Shown one piece after another: positions 1-7,562 of a stretch of 35,073 nt of DNA. The notes under the pieces were generated by a model that was not told the origin of the DNA, ran no database searches, and was given only the letters and a program-made list of their open reading frames with translations. The translations under genes were made by a program, and so were the position numbers. Every line of letters starts with the position of its first letter. Position 1 is the first letter of the stretch. The stretch covers positions 1-35,073 of the forward strand of contig NZ_JADYTS010000033.1 in assembly GCF_021531355.1 (NCBI RefSeq), in the 5' to 3' direction. Source of the stretch: Leyella stercorea. GTDB lineage: Bacteria > Bacteroidota > Bacteroidia > Bacteroidales > Bacteroidaceae.

Positions 1-235
1 GATACGAGAGATGGCGCATCAGTTGTGACGTTACATCTTCCACGCATGAGCCGCCACAGAAATAAACGCTCATAAGCGAACGGATGATTTCGCTGTATTG
101 ATAACCATACAGCCTACATCTCATACCGAGGGTTGAGTCGATTACAGATGAGAGATTGGAGTCAAATTGCTCCATTATTGAAAAAATTCCTCCAAAAGGA
201 GAGAGTTTCTCAGATTTTATTGCTACCTTTGCCAT
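1..235 (-). CDS. IS1380-type transposase, N-terminal part (cut by window edge)
   Basis: Reading leftwards from an ATG at 235-233, an open frame of 78 codons runs off the window. It opens MAKVAIKSEKLSPFGGIFSI and continues with segments such as GYQYSEIIRSLMSVYFCGGS and VEDVTSQLMRHLS. I recognise this as the conserved N-terminus of IS1380-family DDE transposases common in Bacteroides and Prevotella (from memory, not searched). The catalytic DDE domain lies outside the window. The gene points the same way as the haem-uptake operon to its right, so read-through from that operon would transcribe it. The start codon lies in one arm of an 11-bp inverted repeat (228-238 with 292-302). Confidence 0.82.
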   Translation of the reverse strand, partial: MAKVAIKSEKLSPFGGIFSIMEQFDSNLSSVIDSTLGMRCRLYGYQYSEIIRSLMSVYFCGGSCVEDVTSQLMRHLSY

Positions 236-271
236 GTCTGTCGGGTTTGATACATATTTTGATTTGCAACA

Positions 272-302
272 CTAAGATAGGTGAAAAATCTGACATGGCA
301 AA
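272..302 (-). promoter_or_regulatory. Transposase promoter (-33 TTTG, 19 bp, -7 TATCTTAG)
   Basis: On the minus strand TTTG at 302-299 is followed by exactly 19 bp and then TATCTTAG at 279-272, one base from the Bacteroidetes -7 consensus TAnnTTTG. Transcription would start near 266. A transcript from here excludes the upstream arm (292-302) of the inverted repeat that can pair with the transposase start codon. A read-through transcript includes it. Confidence 0.5.
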
Positions 303-304
303 AT

Positions 305-329
305 CCTGAGCAACTTTTTGTTGCTCAGG
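305..329. terminator. Perfect 10-bp hairpin at the IS edge
   Basis: CCTGAGCAAC (305-314) and GTTGCTCAGG (320-329) pair perfectly across a five-T loop. On the minus strand it follows the truncated receptor's stop by about 20 bases and is followed by ATTTTG, a weak U-tract. It probably ends or weakens transcription entering the IS. It could instead be part of the IS terminal repeat. Confidence 0.5.
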
Positions 330-349
330 TACTTATAAAATAAGTTAAA

Positions 350-1771
350 CTAAAATGCTGCGGAATTTAGGTAATATACCGATGCCGTGAAGTTGTAGTG
401 GCTCTTGGTGTATTCGGCCGAGAGGTTGAAATTATGGCTCACTTCCGACTTAAGGTTGGCGTTGCCCTCAACTATCCATATGCCTGACATATCGAAGTTG
501 TAGTATTTCTCCTTGAGCGTCGGCGCACGGAATCCCATGCCGTAGCCTGCACGTACCGAGAGGTTGCGCAATGGCTTGTAGCAAAGGTTGAGCTTTGGTG
601 TAAGATGCGACTCCTGGCCGTCGGAGAAGTAGTCGTAGCGTAGCGCGCCCACCACCTCCCATTTGTCGCTGACGTGCCAGTCGTACTGTGCGAAGAGGTC
701 CCAACTGTCTTGTTTGCGTGTGCTGCCCTCAAGGTTGGTGTTGTACAGATAGTCGTGCATCAGGTCGGAGCCTATAGTCAGAACGTCGCCCTCTGCAAAG
801 TAGTGGTTGTAGAGCAGACGCAATGAGTTCTGCACATTGCTGTAGTCGCGTATGTCGAGGCGTGTAATGCGCTGATAGTCCGACTTGTCGTACTGGTCGA
901 AGGCATAGCTTGCCTGTAGGTCGTCCTGCGAGCTAATGTTCCAGTTCATGCGGAGTCCGCCTGTGAAGTCGCGATAGCGTTCGGGCTGGTCGGCAGAGCG
1001 CACCGTCTCACGAAAGAAATATCCGGCACGTCCCGTAAGGCTGAAGCTTGTGGTGGGGCTCCACGTAAGTTGCTCCTTGAGGTTGATGGTCTTGTCGCCA
1101 TATACGGTTGATATGATTCGTGTTACGGGATTTGTGGCACTATGCACATCGTAATTGTCACGACTGTTGTAGTTGGCTGTGAGCATATTGTTCCAATGCT
1201 TGCAGCTCAGTCCGAACGTGGCTCCATACCGTTGCTCGTTATGCTTGGCGTAGCGGCCGTTGACGTTGAGTGTCCAGGGCTGCTTGTTGCGCTTGGTGAT
1301 GATATTGATGACGCCGCCAGTAGCGTTGCTGCCGTATAGAGCTGATGCGGCTCCCTTGACTATCTCTATGCGCTCCACATTGTCCATGTTGAGTCGGGTG
1401 AAGTCCACGTCGTCCATAGTCTCGCCAGCCAGTCGCTCGCCGTCAACAAGAAACAGGACTCCTTGGCCGCCAAAGCCTGAGAAATTGAGGTGGGTCTGCT
1501 GGTTCATGGCATACGAGAACTCCACTCCAGGCAATTCCTGCTGCAGGAGGTCTTGCACGTTGGTGGCGTCGAGACGTGCTATTTCCTTTGCGCTGATTAC
1601 ACGTGTCTGTATCGGGGTGTCCTTCAGAAACTTAGGCGTGCGTGTGCTCGTCACCACCACTTCGTCCAGACTGAACTGGCGATAGATGGAGTCGGTGTAA
1701 GCGTCTTGTGCAGCTATGGTCTGCCATGAAGCCGAAGCCATCAGCAAGTAGAGGTATATATGTCTGTTCAT
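350..1771 (-). CDS. TonB-dependent outer-membrane receptor, HmuR-like, C-terminally truncated
   Basis: This is an outer-membrane gated channel that takes up a ligand with energy from TonB; next to a HmuY-like gene the likely ligand is haem. Residues 1-21 look like a signal peptide. LDEVVVTS near 35-42 is the TonB box, residues about 43-160 form the plug (FLVDGERL, RIEIVKGAASALYGSNATGG), and barrel strands follow. It has no carboxypeptidase-like N-terminal extension, unlike SusC proteins. At 473 residues it is about 200 short of the usual size and stops within the barrel at YYLNSAAF, beside the IS1380 end, so it is almost certainly non-functional. Its ATG abuts the stop of the preceding gene, indicating translational coupling. 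Haem specificity rests on context only. Confidence 0.85.
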   Translation of the reverse strand: MNRHIYLYLLMASASWQTIAAQDAYTDSIYRQFSLDEVVVTSTRTPKFLKDTPIQTRVISAKEIARLDATNVQDLLQQELPGVEFSYAMNQQTHLNFSGFGGQGVLFLVDGERLAGETMDDVDFTRLNMDNVERIEIVKGAASALYGSNATGGVINIITKRNKQPWTLNVNGRYAKHNEQRYGATFGLSCKHWNNMLTANYNSRDNYDVHSATNPVTRIISTVYGDKTINLKEQLTWSPTTSFSLTGRAGYFFRETVRSADQPERYRDFTGGLRMNWNISSQDDLQASYAFDQYDKSDYQRITRLDIRDYSNVQNSLRLLYNHYFAEGDVLTIGSDLMHDYLYNTNLEGSTRKQDSWDLFAQYDWHVSDKWEVVGALRYDYFSDGQESHLTPKLNLCYKPLRNLSVRAGYGMGFRAPTLKEKYYNFDMSGIWIVEGNANLKSEVSHNFNLSAEYTKSHYNFTASVYYLNSAAF

Positions 1772-2581
1772 TTAATATGGATACTTGTAATTGATTGTGA
1801 GATAACACTTGGTGCCGTTGGACGACAGATAGTTTTCGAGTTGCAATGCCGCATAGCTGCCATCCTTCAGACGTAGTATGAAGACATGATTGTTCATGCT
1901 GAATGCCGGTGGCATAGGAGGAATCTCCATGCTGAGCCATGACGACAGTACGCGGTTTATCTCAATACCTTGCGACGGTACATAGCCTAAAAGCATCTGG
2001 TCCTGACTATCCCAAACCTCGTTCTCGGTCCATTCGTCCTCTGTGAATTGCATGTTGTGGAAGATCTCGCTCGTCTCGGGCAATTCTTCCATAGAGGTGT
2101 AGGTGGTCTCAAGCACGGCTCCTCCGTTAGTACGCACGTTGTTGCGATGTACGGCGAAGGTCCAGTTGTCGGGAGCGGTTTGGGCGGCAGTAGGAGTGAA
2201 ATACGAGAACGTGTTGTTCTTGATGCCAGCTCCAAACACGTCAAACCAGTACATGTACTGTCCTGTTTTTTTGTCTGTGACGGGAGTAGTGACCTTGTCG
2301 CCAGTAGGTTCCATGGGGATAGGGTAGGCGGTAAACTCGGTCTGCGCCTTGAGCAAGGCTTCCTCGTCGCCGTTTATAGTGAGCTGGTGCAGCTCGTTCA
2401 GGTCGACATAATACCAGTCGGTCCAACTTGTAGCATTGATCACCATCTGTCCCTTAGCCGGTACAATCTCCTTAGGCTGGTCGTATATATCGTCAAAAAT
2501 GCCGTTGCAAGCAGTGAGCATAATGATGTTCATTCCTACAACGGCCATTTTGAGAAGATTCTTTGTAATCAAATTCTTCAT
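1772..2581 (-). CDS. hmuY: HmuY-family haem-binding lipoprotein
   Basis: HmuY proteins are surface lipoproteins that capture haem and pass it to the TonB receptor HmuR. The first 24 residues are a lipoprotein signal ending in the lipobox LTAC, with the lipidated Cys at 25. The core has the family signature in NWTFAVHRNNVRTNGGAVLE, then a strand-rich half ending in the tail LTINYKYPY. At 269 aa it is longer than the best-known P. gingivalis protein but within the range I would expect. It sits between a calycin-like gene and the truncated receptor with no intergenic bases on either side. The haem ligands cannot be placed without a structure alignment, so binding to haem itself is inferred. Confidence 0.75.
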   Translation of the reverse strand: MKNLITKNLLKMAVVGMNIIMLTACNGIFDDIYDQPKEIVPAKGQMVINATSWTDWYYVDLNELHQLTINGDEEALLKAQTEFTAYPIPMEPTGDKVTTPVTDKKTGQYMYWFDVFGAGIKNNTFSYFTPTAAQTAPDNWTFAVHRNNVRTNGGAVLETTYTSMEELPETSEIFHNMQFTEDEWTENEVWDSQDQMLLGYVPSQGIEINRVLSSWLSMEIPPMPPAFSMNNHVFILRLKDGSYAALQLENYLSSNGTKCYLTINYKYPY

Positions 2582-3583
2582 TTATTTCTTAAGATATTTC
2601 TTACCATTAACGATAACTATTCCCTTGTAGCTCTCGCTTACTTCCTGTCCTTGCAGGTTGTACATCTTGCCGTCGTTCTTACGGTTGTTCTTTATTGAAG
2701 TAATGCCCGTAGACTGAGTGTCAAACTTGCTTTCGATAGCGAAAGGCATGGCTCCCATCTGGAACCTGTTGACGATGTCGGTAATGTTGTTGCCGCTATA
2801 CTTCACAAGGATGTTGTTGTCCTTGGTGTTGTTGAACGAGTAGTCGCCGTCCATGGTTTTGTTGCCGCCATTTTCGGCTGTGAAGTGGAATTTCAATCCA
2901 TCGTCCTTGTAGTCGCGATAGAATCCGCCTTTCGACTCGTCGTAGGTCAGTCCCTTAACGGTATATGTGCCAAGCGTAAGATTGCCCATTACGGTATTTT
3001 CGAGAGTGTAGGTCGAAATCTCGACATCAGCCTTCTGTACATCGCCATCCATATACTTGCGCACGTCGTAGCTGACGCTCTTGTTGGCGTAATTGAATGC
3101 TCCGCCCACGTTGACTGTAATGGGGCTGCTGACGGTCTTCACAGAGTAAGCCTTGATGTTGTAGGTAGTGCTGAGGGGCATAGAGCCATATTGGAAAACA
3201 ACCTTAAGGGTGAGCGAGTTGTCCGCCATGTTGTATGTGCCCGACAAGGAAGAACCGGTTATCGATTTCTCATTTCCGTCAACCGTAACTTTCGAAGCGA
3301 AGGTCTGGTCGGCAAAGCTGATGACATGATTGTCGCCCATGGTAAATGCCACGTTCTCTATTGTAAATGACGGTATGGTGGCCATGCCCTTCATCGCTGG
3401 GAGCGTGATGTTGCCAGCCGACATGCTTGCCATTTCAAACTTGATGGTGTCGCTTGGGTTGTCGATATTTGTAGTCAAAACTTTTACTGACGAAGCACCT
3501 GCAAAACGCAATGCACCATGCATCTGTGCCATGATATTACCTGCCATAAGAGTGGCGAAAATGAGAGTAAAGATTTTCTTCAT
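2582..3583 (-). CDS. Exported calycin-like domain protein, first gene of the hmuY operon
   Basis: An exported protein of 333 aa with signal peptide MKKIFTLIFATLMAGNIMAQ. The rest is beta-rich and appears to hold two lipocalin/calycin-like halves (about 25-160 and 165-290), the fold seen in Bacteroidetes calycin_like proteins. The C-terminus (MYNLQGQEV, then KGIVIVNGKKYLKK) matches the short tail found on many exported Prevotella proteins and resembles a shortened type IX sorting domain. The stop codon abuts the HmuY start, so the two are probably translated together, and a strong promoter lies upstream (3664-3694). A role in binding haem or another hydrophobic ligand is inferred from fold and operon only. 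Confidence 0.65.
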   Translation of the reverse strand: MKKIFTLIFATLMAGNIMAQMHGALRFAGASSVKVLTTNIDNPSDTIKFEMASMSAGNITLPAMKGMATIPSFTIENVAFTMGDNHVISFADQTFASKVTVDGNEKSITGSSLSGTYNMADNSLTLKVVFQYGSMPLSTTYNIKAYSVKTVSSPITVNVGGAFNYANKSVSYDVRKYMDGDVQKADVEISTYTLENTVMGNLTLGTYTVKGLTYDESKGGFYRDYKDDGLKFHFTAENGGNKTMDGDYSFNNTKDNNILVKYSGNNITDIVNRFQMGAMPFAIESKFDTQSTGITSIKNNRKNDGKMYNLQGQEVSESYKGIVIVNGKKYLKK

Positions 3584-3629
3584 ATAATCCTAAAATGTTA
3601 ATGTACGTATTGCTTTTAATTTATCCGGA

Positions 3630-3646
3630 TGGCTTATCGTAAGCCA
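3630..3646 (-). promoter_or_regulatory. 7-bp hairpin in the 5' leader of the calycin-hmuY operon
   Basis: TGGCTTA (3630-3636) and TAAGCCA (3640-3646) form a perfect stem with a three-base loop, between the predicted start of transcription near 3657 and the ATG at 3583. It could affect mRNA stability or be bound by a regulator. There is no direct evidence for either. Confidence 0.3.
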
Positions 3647-3663
3647 CTTGTCTTTTGGGACTG

Positions 3664-3694
3664 CAAAGTTAGCGAGCTTACGTAGGTTGGACAA
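3664..3694 (-). promoter_or_regulatory. Promoter of the calycin-hmuY-receptor operon
   Basis: The minus strand reads TTG (3694-3692), 20 bp, then TAACTTTG (3671-3664), a full match to the Bacteroidetes -7 consensus TAnnTTTG with proper spacing. It leaves a leader of about 75 nt before the first gene. I could not identify a convincing Fur box. Confidence 0.65.
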
Positions 3695-3807
3695 TACTCA
3701 AAAATAAGTAAACCGCCCAATGCCTATTATTAGGTATTAAATAGGTATGAATGGCGCGTTTTGCATAGTTTAACAAAGAATTTCAAGCTATTCCCGTTTG
3801 TAATACT

Positions 3808-3815
3808 TACTTTTG
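3808..3815 (+). promoter_or_regulatory. -7 element of the bcp promoter
   Basis: TACTTTTG matches TAnnTTTG and lies about 48 bases before the bcp start codon. The intervening leader is A-rich, as is usual for Bacteroidetes translation starts. Confidence 0.5.
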
Positions 3816-3862
3816 TGTAGTAATGCTTGAAACTTTAATGATAAATAAAAAAATATACAGTT

Positions 3863-4324
3863 ATGACTATTGGAGATAAAATACCTGAGATTCTTGGCAT
3901 CGACCAAGACGGACGTGAGATTAAGGCGAGCGACTATCGTGGCAAGAAGATAGTGCTTTACAGCTATCCTAAGGCTAATACCAGCGGATGTACAGCAGAA
4001 GCCTGTTCGCTACAAGCCCACAAGGAAGAGCTGGCAGCTGCCGGTTATGAGATTATAGGTGTAAGTAAGGACAAACAGACTCTGCAGAAGAAATTTGCCG
4101 ATGCCCAGGGTTTGCAGTTCCCGCTTATAGCCGATACTGAAACCACACTGTTGCAGGAACTTGGATGTTGGGGAGAGAAGGTGGCTTGCGGTAGAAAAAC
4201 TATCGGCATTCTGCGAACCACTTATCTTGTTGATGAAAATGGCATTATAGAGAAAATCTTTACTCCAAAAGAAATCAAGACCAAGATACATGCCGAGCAG
4301 ATTCTTGATTTTATCAACAAATAA
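3863..4324 (+). CDS. bcp: Thioredoxin-dependent peroxiredoxin Bcp (PrxQ)
   Basis: Reduces hydrogen peroxide and organic peroxides in the cytoplasm with electrons from thioredoxin. The AhpC/TSA fold fills the 153 aa, the normal Bcp length. The active site SYPKANTSGCTAEAC supplies the peroxidatic Cys43, with Cys48 five residues later as resolving Cys, the atypical 2-Cys arrangement. The PxxxTxxC geometry is intact, although the usual NTPGCT is NTSGCT here. The ATG follows an A-rich leader. It is a single gene closed by a strong bidirectional terminator. Confidence 0.92.
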   Translation: MTIGDKIPEILGIDQDGREIKASDYRGKKIVLYSYPKANTSGCTAEACSLQAHKEELAAAGYEIIGVSKDKQTLQKKFADAQGLQFPLIADTETTLLQELGCWGEKVACGRKTIGILRTTYLVDENGIIEKIFTPKEIKTKIHAEQILDFINK

Positions 4325-4330
4325 GATTTT

Positions 4331-4392
4331 AAACAACAAAAACAACGTTATCCTACATCGTTTTGATGTTTGTAACGTTGTTTTTGTTGTTT
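4331..4392. terminator. Bidirectional terminator between bcp and the sugar kinase gene
   Basis: AAACAACAAAAACAACGTTA (4331-4350) is the exact reverse complement of 4373-4392, a 20-bp perfect stem. The loop holds a further 5-bp stem (ACATC at 4355-4359 with GATGT at 4365-4369). Each arm ends in a T-run when read outwards, so it serves both convergent genes. Confidence 0.85.
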
Positions 4393-4409
4393 TTATATTG
4401 TTTGTATTT

Positions 4410-5456
4410 TTAACGCTGTATTCTGCCTCCCGATGAAGTCAGATTGCTTATGATTTCTTCTTCCGTAACCAAGTTCTGATCGCCTGGCACTGTGTTCTTC
4501 AAGGCACTTGCCGAAAGCGCGAAGTCGAGACAACGTTGGTTGGCATCGGTCCACTTCTGTTGGGCGTGGATATAGCCAGCTACGAAGGCATCGCCTACAC
4601 CCATAGGGTCTATGATAGGCTGTATGTCGTATATCTTGGTGGTATACAGACGGTCTTCCACAGCATCGTAGAGCACACCGGTGAGGGTGTGGTGGCTGCT
4701 GGCCAATTGGTTGCGCAAAGCCATAATCATCTTCTTGCACTTAGGGAACAATTGGTGCATCTTGCGGAAATACTCTTGATAGGCTTCCTTGTCAATTTCA
4801 AAGTTTGCATCCGAAGCATTAAAGGGGATATGATTGACTCCGCTTGCTACCTTCCATTCATTTTGGTCGCCAAATACAATGTCGCTATATTGCATCATAT
4901 TGTATATGACATCATGTGGCTGCATGCCATATCCCCAAAGGTTCTTGCGATAGTTGATGTCGCAGACAATTGTCAGCCCTTTTGATTCTGCCAGTCGCAA
5001 GGCATCCATAGTTGACTCCATAGAGTCGCGGCTGATGGCGCACGTTATGCCTGAGCAATGGAACACAGCTGCATCTGCCAACACCTTATCCCATTCTATC
5101 ATTCCTCTTTTCAAGGAATACATGGCAGAATTCTTACGGTCGTAAATCACATGAGAATTGCGCATTGCCACAGCTTCCTCAAAATAGTAAGTACCAAGAC
5201 GGTCGCCACCACGCACTACATGCGAAACATTCAGCCCATACTCTCTGAGATGCATAAGTGCAGCTTCGCCCATAGCGCCGTAAGGCAATCGTGTTACGTA
5301 TTCTACGTTGTTGCCCAGATATGCTAACGAAATGGCTGTATTTGCCTCACTGCCTCCATAGTTGCCCAACATACGATGGCCTTGAAACAAGCGCTGATAT
5401 TCGGGCTTGGAAAGTCTTAACAATATTTCTCCAAAAGTTACTATCTTTGTCTTCAT
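4410..5456 (-). CDS. PfkB-family sugar kinase, probably 2-keto-3-deoxygluconate kinase
   Basis: An ATP-dependent ribokinase-type kinase of 348 aa. The N-terminal signature GGSEANTAISLAYLG (34-48) and the C-terminal signature DPMGVGDAF (283-291) are present, with Asp289 as catalytic base. The C-terminal motif is usually DTxGAGDxF, so PM and V are variants. DINYRKNLW (166-174) is typical of KDG kinases, which make KDPG in uronate and pectin degradation. No pectin or KDPG-aldolase gene is beside it, so the substrate is inferred from motifs. It is a single gene that converges on bcp. Confidence 0.8.
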   Translation of the reverse strand: MKTKIVTFGEILLRLSKPEYQRLFQGHRMLGNYGGSEANTAISLAYLGNNVEYVTRLPYGAMGEAALMHLREYGLNVSHVVRGGDRLGTYYFEEAVAMRNSHVIYDRKNSAMYSLKRGMIEWDKVLADAAVFHCSGITCAISRDSMESTMDALRLAESKGLTIVCDINYRKNLWGYGMQPHDVIYNMMQYSDIVFGDQNEWKVASGVNHIPFNASDANFEIDKEAYQEYFRKMHQLFPKCKKMIMALRNQLASSHHTLTGVLYDAVEDRLYTTKIYDIQPIIDPMGVGDAFVAGYIHAQQKWTDANQRCLDFALSASALKNTVPGDQNLVTEEEIISNLTSSGGRIQR

Positions 5457-5684
5457 ACATCTTTGTTTTTTAAGTAGTGTGTAAAAGTACTCATTTTTCT
5501 AATAAAACACCTATGTTTATTGGTATTTTTTGTACTCGGCTTTTTCTCTGTCCTAAGGAGCTGTAAATTATAATGCGTTTTAATAGTCGACAAGAATAAA
5601 AATATGTTAAAGACAGAGCTGTTGTAGACTTAAAAAAGCTGAAAAGTGAGTGTTGTATACTTCTGAATGAACGTATTTTTTTTG

Positions 5685-5692
5685 TAAATTTG
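5685..5692 (+). promoter_or_regulatory. -7 element upstream of the small coiled-coil gene
   Basis: TAAATTTG matches TAnnTTTG, with transcription starting near 5699. It is 48 bases before the possible ATA start at 5748 and 90 before the first ATG at 5790. The rest of the 5457-5747 gap is AT-rich and I see no gene in it. Confidence 0.5.
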
Positions 5693-5747
5693 TATTGCAA
5701 AAAAGCATATAAAAACATCTAAAAACCATAAAGAAATAACAAAAACA

Positions 5748-6047
5748 ATAGAAATTCAGCTTGAAAAAAGCCGCACGTTCGCCAAAGGCATGAAACGACA
5801 TATCAGCGAAATGGGTGAGCGTGGAGTAACGAACGATGAGATTGCCAAATTTGAGAATAATTTGGATATACTCGAACTGCAAAGTGCAGAGGTTGACAAG
5901 ATACGCGCCGAACTTACTGAAAAGGTAAGGCGCATGAACGAGACCTTTATGACCGTTAAGGAAACTTATAGCGAGACCAAGAAGGTCATTAAAGGCTATT
6001 ATCCGCAAGAACGCTGGATTGACTATGGCATTCCAGACAAGCGATAG
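5748..6047 (+). CDS. Small charged coiled-coil protein, conserved hypothetical; start codon uncertain
   Basis: A cytoplasmic-looking helical protein rich in Glu, Lys and Arg (segments NDEIAKFENNLDILELQSAE, DKIRAELTEKVRRMN) ending in the ordered motif GYYPQERWIDYGI. I do not know its function. The first ATG, at 5790, gives 85 aa. The same frame stays open upstream and reads as credible coding sequence (EIQLEKSRTFAKG) back to an A-rich tract typical of a Bacteroidetes start, where the only candidate is ATA at 5748. Translation may start at this rare codon, or a former ATG may have mutated. The gene stands alone between its own promoter and a strong terminator. Confidence 0.6.
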   Translation: MEIQLEKSRTFAKGMKRHISEMGERGVTNDEIAKFENNLDILELQSAEVDKIRAELTEKVRRMNETFMTVKETYSETKKVIKGYYPQERWIDYGIPDKR

Positions 6048-6070
6048 TGGAGCTGTTATTTATACCAAGC

Positions 6071-6127
6071 AAAAACCGGTCGTCAGAACGTGCATTAAAA
6101 AATGCGTTCCGATGACCGGTTTTTCTT
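6071..6127. terminator. Rho-independent terminator, probably bidirectional
   Basis: AAAAACCGGTC at 6071-6081 pairs with GACCGGTTTTT ending at 6124. An inner stem (GAACG with CGTTC, GCATT with AATGC) closes around an AAAA loop. T-runs flank both sides, so it serves the small coiled-coil gene and the convergent VOC gene. Confidence 0.8.
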
Positions 6128-6162
6128 TATGAGTCTTGTCTTGCAAAGTGGGCGCTGCTTCT

Positions 6163-6549
6163 TTACTTTTCGTACAGTTCTATCGGCAGCCCGTCGGGGT
6201 CGCTGAAGAACACAAACTGCTTGCCGGTATATTCGTCCGTGCGTATCGGCTCGTGCTTTACGCCCTTGCTGTCAAGCTCGCTGACGGTTGCCGCAAGATT
6301 GTCCACCTCGAATGCAAGGTGACGCAGACCGGCTGCTTCGGGATAGGAAGGACGTGCAGGAGGATTGGGAAAGGAGAACAGCTCCACTACGTATGTGTCG
6401 CCCATCCAGCAGTCAGCCTTCCATGATTGGCGTTTCTCACGATAATGTTCGCTTACGATCTTCAAGCCCAGCACTTCTGTATAGAACTGCTTAGATTGCT
6501 CATAGTCAGAGCAAATCACGGCTACATGATGTATTTTGTTTAGTTTCAT
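6163..6549 (-). CDS. VOC-family metalloprotein (YaeR/GloA2-like)
   Basis: A 128-aa single-domain protein of the vicinal oxygen chelate fold (glyoxalase I, bleomycin-resistance and related families). The two beta-alpha-beta-beta-beta halves are visible (HHVAVICSDYEQSKQFYTEV and LRHLAFEVDNLAATVSEL). The expected metal ligands are at His8, Glu56, His77 and Glu124, so it should bind a divalent metal. The overall pattern fits the YaeR/GloA2 subgroup, whose true substrate is unsettled. It starts 5 bases after the YaaA stop, in the same operon. Confidence 0.8.
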   Translation of the reverse strand: MKLNKIHHVAVICSDYEQSKQFYTEVLGLKIVSEHYREKRQSWKADCWMGDTYVVELFSFPNPPARPSYPEAAGLRHLAFEVDNLAATVSELDSKGVKHEPIRTDEYTGKQFVFFSDPDGLPIELYEK

Positions 6550-6554
6550 ATATT

Positions 6555-7319
6555 TTATTTGATAAATTCTCTTACGAAATGCGGATTGTTCGCATCGCCT
6601 AATAGCGGAGCGTATTCAAAGCCTTCGTAGCTGAAAGTTGAGAGTTCTTCGGGAGTGACGAGGCGGTTGTTAAGAATGAAGCGGACCATTGCTCCGCGGC
6701 ACGACTTTGCCCAAACAGCCTGCATCTTCAGTCTGCCGTCTTTCTGCCGCACATAGAAGAGAGGCTGATTGACCGTCACCTCCTTACAAACCCTCTTCCA
6801 GTCGAACAGATGTTCATATTCCTCCGTGGAGAGATGCAGGAGGATGCCGTCGTCTGCCTTCACGCTATCTATTAGCACATCCGTCAGTCGGTCCTTCCAG
6901 AACTGATTAATTGGCTTGTCGTTTGTGGCTTCTATCGTGACGCAATGCTCCATACGATAGGGCACAATGCCGTCCATAGGGCGAAGCAGACCATAGAGGA
7001 AACACGTTATCCAAAGATGCTTCTGGGCATACTCCAATGCCTCGTCGCTCAAGGTGGCAGCACGCAGATGCTTGTATGCCTGACCGTTGTAGGCAAGCAG
7101 GGCAGGCATCTTCTCGGCTGCCATGAAGTTCTGGTATCGTTGCCAATTCTCTGCCGCTATCTTCTTGCTGCAATCCAGCTGCCGAGCCAAATCCTCCACG
7201 TCCATCCTTGCCATTTCCGCAGCCAAAGTGTCTGCCACGGTCTGGAAGAGTGGGGCAGACACAGGCTTTCTGTCCGCCTTGCCGAACATTATCTTGGCGT
7301 TTGCTAATAATATCTGCAT
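6555..7319 (-). CDS. yaaA: Peroxide-stress protein YaaA (DUF328)
   Basis: YaaA limits free intracellular iron and so protects DNA and proteins during hydrogen peroxide stress. The 254-aa protein aligns by eye with E. coli YaaA throughout: MQILLANAKIMF at the start, FLYGLLRPMDGIVPYRME in the centre, KSCRGAMVRFILNNRL and FSYEGFEYAP near the end. The open frame extends 40 codons upstream, but a -7 element (TATATTTG, 7353-7346) lies inside that extension and family alignment begins at MQILL, so I start at 7319. It is followed at once by the VOC gene. Confidence 0.88.
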   Translation of the reverse strand: MQILLANAKIMFGKADRKPVSAPLFQTVADTLAAEMARMDVEDLARQLDCSKKIAAENWQRYQNFMAAEKMPALLAYNGQAYKHLRAATLSDEALEYAQKHLWITCFLYGLLRPMDGIVPYRMEHCVTIEATNDKPINQFWKDRLTDVLIDSVKADDGILLHLSTEEYEHLFDWKRVCKEVTVNQPLFYVRQKDGRLKMQAVWAKSCRGAMVRFILNNRLVTPEELSTFSYEGFEYAPLLGDANNPHFVREFIK

Positions 7320-7345
7320 GTTGTGTTTTGCTTGTGTTTGTTGTG

Positions 7346-7353
7346 CAAATATA
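7346..7353 (-). promoter_or_regulatory. -7 element of the yaaA promoter
   Basis: TATATTTG on the minus strand matches TAnnTTTG and lies 26 bases before the yaaA ATG. It helps decide the start codon, because any upstream start would lie outside the transcript. Confidence 0.55.
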
Positions 7354-7562
7354 CACCATTTATTTCGAAATAACCAGCTTTTAGCGATATATATATACAA
7401 TATGCACATTACGTGTGCGCCAAGGACAGGGAAAAGCATTGGAACGATGGTTTAACTTATATCGTACTTCATGTTCATCTTGTCATTTAAAGATTAAACC
7501 GTTGATAATGAGCCTTTTAGAGGGAAGGGGTGTGACGATTCTTCCAATTCCAGTTCTTCCAA

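Larger units (their letters stand above)
1..345 (-). mobile_element. End of an IS1380-family insertion sequence
   Basis: This is the transposase-start end of an insertion sequence. Going right from the transposase start there are the IS promoter (272-302), a 10-bp hairpin (305-329) and a short palindrome ACTTAT-AAA-ATAAGT (331-345). The coding sequence of the TonB receptor then begins abruptly at 350 with its stop codon. The exact boundary cannot be fixed because the other end and the target duplication are outside the window. I place it between about 305 and 350. Confidence 0.6.
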
